Source: Xanthobacteraceae bacterium
Lineage (GTDB): Bacteria; Pseudomonadota; Alphaproteobacteria; Rhizobiales; Xanthobacteraceae
DNA: 59,895 nucleotides
Direction of reading: 5' to 3'
Assembly (NCBI GenBank): GCA_029239875.1
Contig: JARBUD010000025.1
Coordinates: forward strand, 1-59,895
Shown in pieces: positions 56,695 through 59,895 of the stretch; positions within the stretch are counted from its first letter, which is position 1, and each line of letters begins with the position of its first letter. A program made the translations under genes and the position numbers. The notes beneath the pieces were generated by a model. It was not told the DNA's origin and did no database searches. It saw only the letters and a list, made by a program, of their open reading frames with translations.

Positions 56695-58214
56695 GCCGTA
56701 TCCCTTGCTACGTCCCTTGCCGCGTCCCTCGCCGCGAGGCGGCGGTAGAGGTCGCGATAGCGCGCATAGCCTGCGGCGTAGGTCTGCGCATGGGCTGGGT
56801 TCGGCTCCAGCGTCTCGTCCTGATGCACGAAGCGGGAGATGCCGGCCCAGTCCGCCGCGCCAATGCCGACCGCCGCTGTCCAGGCCGCGCCGAGCGAGGA
56901 GCCGGGATGGCCTTTCAGCCGGTGCACGGGCTGCTGGAGCACATCGGCGACGATCTGCATCCAGACGCGCGAATTCGAGCCGCCATCCGAGACCATGACG
57001 CGCGTGGCGGCGTGCCCCATGTCGCGGAGCACCTCGACATGGTGGGCGCAGGCATAGGCATAGCCTTCCAGCAGCGCCCGCCATACATGGCCGATATCGT
57101 GCGAGAGGGTGAGTCCGTCCACGACGCCCCGCGCGGCGGGGTCGTGGATCGGCGTCTTCTCGCCGAGGAAATAGGGCAGCACGGTCAGCCCTTCCGCGCC
57201 GGCGGGGCGGGCGTCCGCGAGGCAGTCGAGATGCTGGTGCAGGCTCAACCCCGCGCGCTCGGCGGCGGCCGCCTCGCCGCCGGCGAAGTTGCGCACGAAC
57301 CAGTTGAGCCCGGAGCCGCCGGTCGACATGCAGCCATTGGGCATGAACAGGCCGGGGATCAGGTGGTAGTCGAGATAGAGGCGCGGGTCTGGCTTCACCT
57401 GGTCGGTGGCGACGAGGATGTCGACGGCGCCGCCGAACTTGAGAAGGATGTCGCCGCGCCGCGTGACGCCGGCGCCGAGCGCCGAGGCGATCATGTCCGC
57501 GGCCCCGCCGATGACCGGCGTGCCGGGGGCGAGGCCGGTTTCCGCCGCGCCTTCCGCCGAGATGCGCCCCATCACCTCGTGCGAGGCGGTCTTGCGCGGA
57601 ACGGCGCTGCGGGGAATGCGCGCCCAGGCGACGAGGTCGTCGTCGATCTCATGGCTCGCCACGTCGACGAAGCCGGCTTCCAGCGCCCAGTTCTGCTCCA
57701 CCGCCCGCTCGCCGGTGAGGCGCCAGTTTACATAGTCATAGGAGCCGAACACGGTGGCGATGCGGGAGAACACCTCCGCTTCGTGGCGGGCGATCCAGCG
57801 CAGCTTGGCGGTGACGAGCTGCTGGTTGATGCCGTTGCCGGCCCTGGCGATGAAGGACGCCTCGTCGCGCTCGGCGCGCAGCTCGGCGACTTCCGCGCCG
57901 CAGCGCCCGTCGCTCTGCTGGATGGACGGGCGCAGGAGCCGGCCCTCCGCATCCAGCAGCACGACCGCCGGCAGCATGCCGGTGACGCCGACGGCGGCGA
58001 TCTCGGCCGGGTCGATCCCGGCCTTGTCGATCAGCTCGCGGGTGATGGCGCGCACATTCGCCCACCATTCCGCGGGGTCTTCCTCCGCCCAGCCGGCATG
58101 CTTCGAGGTCAGCGTCACCGGCCGCGAGACGACGCCGAGGATCTCCCCCGGGAGCCGCAGGAGCAGGCCGATGGTGGAGGTCGTGCCGATGTCGAGGCCG
58201 AGAACGCAGCTCAT
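56691..58214 (-). CDS. FGGY-family carbohydrate kinase (xylulokinase type)
   Basis: A 507-residue sugar kinase. It starts with VLGLDIGTTSTIGLLL and has GVTGMLPAVVLLDAEG, GGAADMIASALGAG, and the C-terminal VMVSDGGSNSRVWMQIVADVL and SSLGAAW, all typical of XylB-like kinases. It would phosphorylate D-xylulose or a related ketose. The C-terminal tail carries ARDAARDVARD, a short repeat. It overlaps the HAD gene (ATGA) and is preceded by the BtpA-type gene. It is a separate kinase from the one at 1464. Confidence 0.9.
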   Translation of the reverse strand: MSCVLGLDIGTTSTIGLLLRLPGEILGVVSRPVTLTSKHAGWAEEDPAEWWANVRAITRELIDKAGIDPAEIAAVGVTGMLPAVVLLDAEGRLLRPSIQQSDGRCGAEVAELRAERDEASFIARAGNGINQQLVTAKLRWIARHEAEVFSRIATVFGSYDYVNWRLTGERAVEQNWALEAGFVDVASHEIDDDLVAWARIPRSAVPRKTASHEVMGRISAEGAAETGLAPGTPVIGGAADMIASALGAGVTRRGDILLKFGGAVDILVATDQVKPDPRLYLDYHLIPGLFMPNGCMSTGGSGLNWFVRNFAGGEAAAAERAGLSLHQHLDCLADARPAGAEGLTVLPYFLGEKTPIHDPAARGVVDGLTLSHDIGHVWRALLEGYAYACAHHVEVLRDMGHAATRVMVSDGGSNSRVWMQIVADVLQQPVHRLKGHPGSSLGAAWTAAVGIGAADWAGISRFVHQDETLEPNPAHAQTYAAGYARYRDLYRRLAARDAARDVARDTA

Positions 58215-58241
58215 GAAGCAACCGGGCGGGAGAAGAGGGGA

Positions 58242-59042
58242 TCAGCGGATGGCGTTTACGACGTCCATGAAGCGCGATACCCGCGCCGCCTCGACCGGGT
58301 TCCAGGTGTTGCCGCCGACCTTGAAGTGCGTGCCGATGACGACGCCCGAGGCGACCGAGAAGATGTCGCGGATATTGTCGATGTTGACGCCGGTATTGGC
58401 GAAGATCGGCACGTCCGTGACGGTCTCGGCGACCTTCTTGAGGTGCGACTGGTCGGCCGGCTGGCCGGTGATCGGGCCGGAGACGAGGATGGCGTCGGCG
58501 AGCGAGGAGAACACCGCGCTCTTGGCGCGCAGCTCGATCGGGCGCTGGTCGAGCGAATGGGCGAACTCGGCATTGATGTTGAAGAGCATCTTCATGTCGT
58601 CGCGCTTCAGGTCGTGGCGCAGCCGCGCCGCCTCGGCGCAGTTCGGCTCCCATAGGCCCATGTCGGAGGCGAACAGGCCGGTGAAGATCTCGCGCACGAA
58701 GCTTGCACCCGTCACCGCGCCGATGGCGACGGTGGCGACCGGGTCCCACAGATAGTTCACGCCGAACGGCACCTTCAGGCTCGGCTTGACCGCCTGGACG
58801 ATGGCGGACATGGCGGCGATGGAGGCCGGGGAGCCCTTGAAGACATAGGGACGGTCGTTCTCGTTGCCGAACATGATGGCGTCGACGCCGCCGGCCTGCA
58901 GCTTCTCGACATCGGCGAGCACGCCCTCGATCAGCTTGTCGAGGCCGCCATCGGCGTCATAGAGCGGGGCGCCCGGGAGAGCCCCGATATGGGCCATGGC
59001 GATGACGACCTTCTTCTTGGCGCCGAAACACTCGAAAACCAT
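58242..59042 (-). CDS. BtpA/SgcQ family protein
   Basis: A 266-residue TIM-barrel protein of the BtpA/SgcQ family. It begins VVIAMAHIGALPGAPLYD and has MFGNENDRPYVFKG, VPFGVNYLWDP, FVREIFTGLFASDMGLWEPN, and ANTGVNIDNIRDIF. BtpA is linked to photosystem I accumulation in cyanobacteria, while SgcQ-like members sit in sugar operons. Here it lies between a DeoR regulator and a pentulose kinase, so it probably acts on a sugar. ATG 59042 has AAGGAG upstream; the longer frame lies within the DeoR gene. Confidence 0.9.
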   Translation of the reverse strand: MVFECFGAKKKVVIAMAHIGALPGAPLYDADGGLDKLIEGVLADVEKLQAGGVDAIMFGNENDRPYVFKGSPASIAAMSAIVQAVKPSLKVPFGVNYLWDPVATVAIGAVTGASFVREIFTGLFASDMGLWEPNCAEAARLRHDLKRDDMKMLFNINAEFAHSLDQRPIELRAKSAVFSSLADAILVSGPITGQPADQSHLKKVAETVTDVPIFANTGVNIDNIRDIFSVASGVVIGTHFKVGGNTWNPVEAARVSRFMDVVNAIR

Positions 59043-59083
59043 TCCAACTACTCCTTGGGGGACGGGGGTGCGCGCGGGGCGCA

Positions 59084-59875
59084 TCAATCTCCGGGGGCCG
59101 GCGGCGCGATGCGCACGTCGACGCGCGCGGCAGCGAGCGCGGCGGCGATGCGCGGGGGCGGCTCGGCATCGGTGATGAGGATGTTGATGTCGGCGAGGGC
59201 GCCGACCTGCACCAGCGACATACGCTGGAACTTGGCGCTGTCGCACAGCAGGATGCGCAGGCCCGACCGGCGCAGATAGACGCGCTTCATGTCGGTGTCC
59301 TCGAAGGAATAGTCGAAGAAGCCTTCGGCGGTGACGCCGGAGGTGCCGAGCACCGCGACGTCGAACCACAGCTTCTCGAACTGGGCGATGGCGGTGGGGC
59401 CCCACACCGACATCTCCTCCGCGCGCACGCGCCCGCCGGCCACGTAGACCTCGGCCGTGCCGCCATCGAGCAGCGTCGAGACGCGCAGGCTGTTGGTGAA
59501 GATCTTGAGGTGCCCGACATCGCGCAGATGGCCGGCCATCAGATAGGTGGTGGTGCCCACGTCGATGGCGGCGGTGCGGTAGCCGGCGACGAGGCCGGCG
59601 GCGTAGGCGGCGATGGCAGTCTTGGCCTCGCTGCCGCGGCGCAGGCGCGCGTCGAAGCGCGGCTCCTCGCTGTCCATGGCGACGCTGGCCGGGGTCTCGG
59701 CCAGCACGGCGCCGCCATGCACGCGCACCAGCCGGCCCTCGCGCTCGAGCTCCAGAAGGTCGCGGCGGATGGTCATGTCCGACACGCCGAGCTCGGCGGC
59801 GACGGTGGTGACGCTGATCGAGCCGGAAAGCGCGAGCTGGTCGAGGATGCGGGCGTGGCGCACATGCGAGAGCAT
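59084..59875 (-). CDS. DeoR-family transcriptional regulator
   Basis: A 263-residue DeoR protein. The N-terminal helix-turn-helix is in SGSISVTTVAAELGVSDMTIRRDLLELEREGRLVRVHGGAV (residues 17-57, in part). The effector domain has AIDVGTTTYLMAGHL, TNSLRVSTLLDGG and SAKFQRMSLVQVGALADINILITD, as in sugar-phosphate sensing repressors. It is the first gene of the BtpA/kinase/HAD operon and should repress it. ATG 59875 is 20 bases from the window edge; a start further left cannot be excluded. Confidence 0.93.
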   Translation of the reverse strand: MLSHVRHARILDQLALSGSISVTTVAAELGVSDMTIRRDLLELEREGRLVRVHGGAVLAETPASVAMDSEEPRFDARLRRGSEAKTAIAAYAAGLVAGYRTAAIDVGTTTYLMAGHLRDVGHLKIFTNSLRVSTLLDGGTAEVYVAGGRVRAEEMSVWGPTAIAQFEKLWFDVAVLGTSGVTAEGFFDYSFEDTDMKRVYLRRSGLRILLCDSAKFQRMSLVQVGALADINILITDAEPPPRIAAALAAARVDVRIAPPAPGD

Positions 59876-59895
59876 GCGCTGGCGGTCCTCGCCGG

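Overview
The window is high-GC DNA densely packed with genes. It carries ABC, TRAP-like (TTT) and other importers, FMN-dependent monooxygenases and several LysR regulators, and translational coupling (ATGA, GTGA, TGATG junctions) is common. Protein sequences and a dispersed CCTCATCCTGAGGTGC-type palindrome suggest an alphaproteobacterium of the Hyphomicrobiales, probably near Xanthobacteraceae. This assignment is inference. I see no rRNA, tRNA or CRISPR array.

Region 1 (1-11.5 kb, + strand) is a sugar-alcohol or pentose catabolic locus. It has the tail of one CUT1 ABC ATPase, a short-chain dehydrogenase (SDR), a pentulose kinase (FGGY), a PfkB sugar kinase and an AraC regulator. A complete CUT1 importer follows (binding protein, two permeases, ATPase), then an L-xylulose-reductase-like SDR and a xylitol-dehydrogenase-like zinc enzyme. 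Together these would import a polyol, oxidise it to a ketose and phosphorylate it.

Region 2 (11.6-36 kb) looks like an organosulfur island. A divergent tctBA / tctC tripartite importer (tctA is broken by an in-frame TAG) leads into an eight-gene + strand operon. That operon has two NtaA/DszA/SnaA-type monooxygenases, an iron-type ABC importer, a fumarate-reductase-like flavoprotein, a four-domain rhodanese and an SDR lacking the catalytic Tyr. Next come tauABC without tauD, an ssuABCD operon fused to an unusual FAD/NAD(P) protein gene, a divergent ssuE/msuE-type FMN reductase, and an FMO-type flavoprotein. The promoter regions of tctB/tctC, tauA and ssuA/ssuE share AT-rich sequence words, which suggests one common (sulfur-limitation?) regulator.

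Region 3 (36-46.4 kb) is a liv-type importer with a divergent binding-protein gene. It runs into an M20 deacylase, an HpaB-type flavin monooxygenase, a Rid protein, a DUF1028 protein and a LysR regulator. I read this as an uncharacterised catabolic pathway for an N-acylated or amino-substituted aromatic compound.

Region 4 (46.4-56 kb) is accessory. It holds an isochorismatase-like hydrolase / LysR pair, pirin, a cupin, a LysR / ABM monooxygenase / MFS set, a secreted serine beta-lactamase-like hydrolase, the 3' remnant of a tyrosine integrase gene, and a Fic protein.

Region 5 (56-59.9 kb, - strand) is a second carbohydrate operon: DeoR regulator, BtpA/SgcQ protein, xylulokinase-type FGGY kinase and HAD phosphatase.
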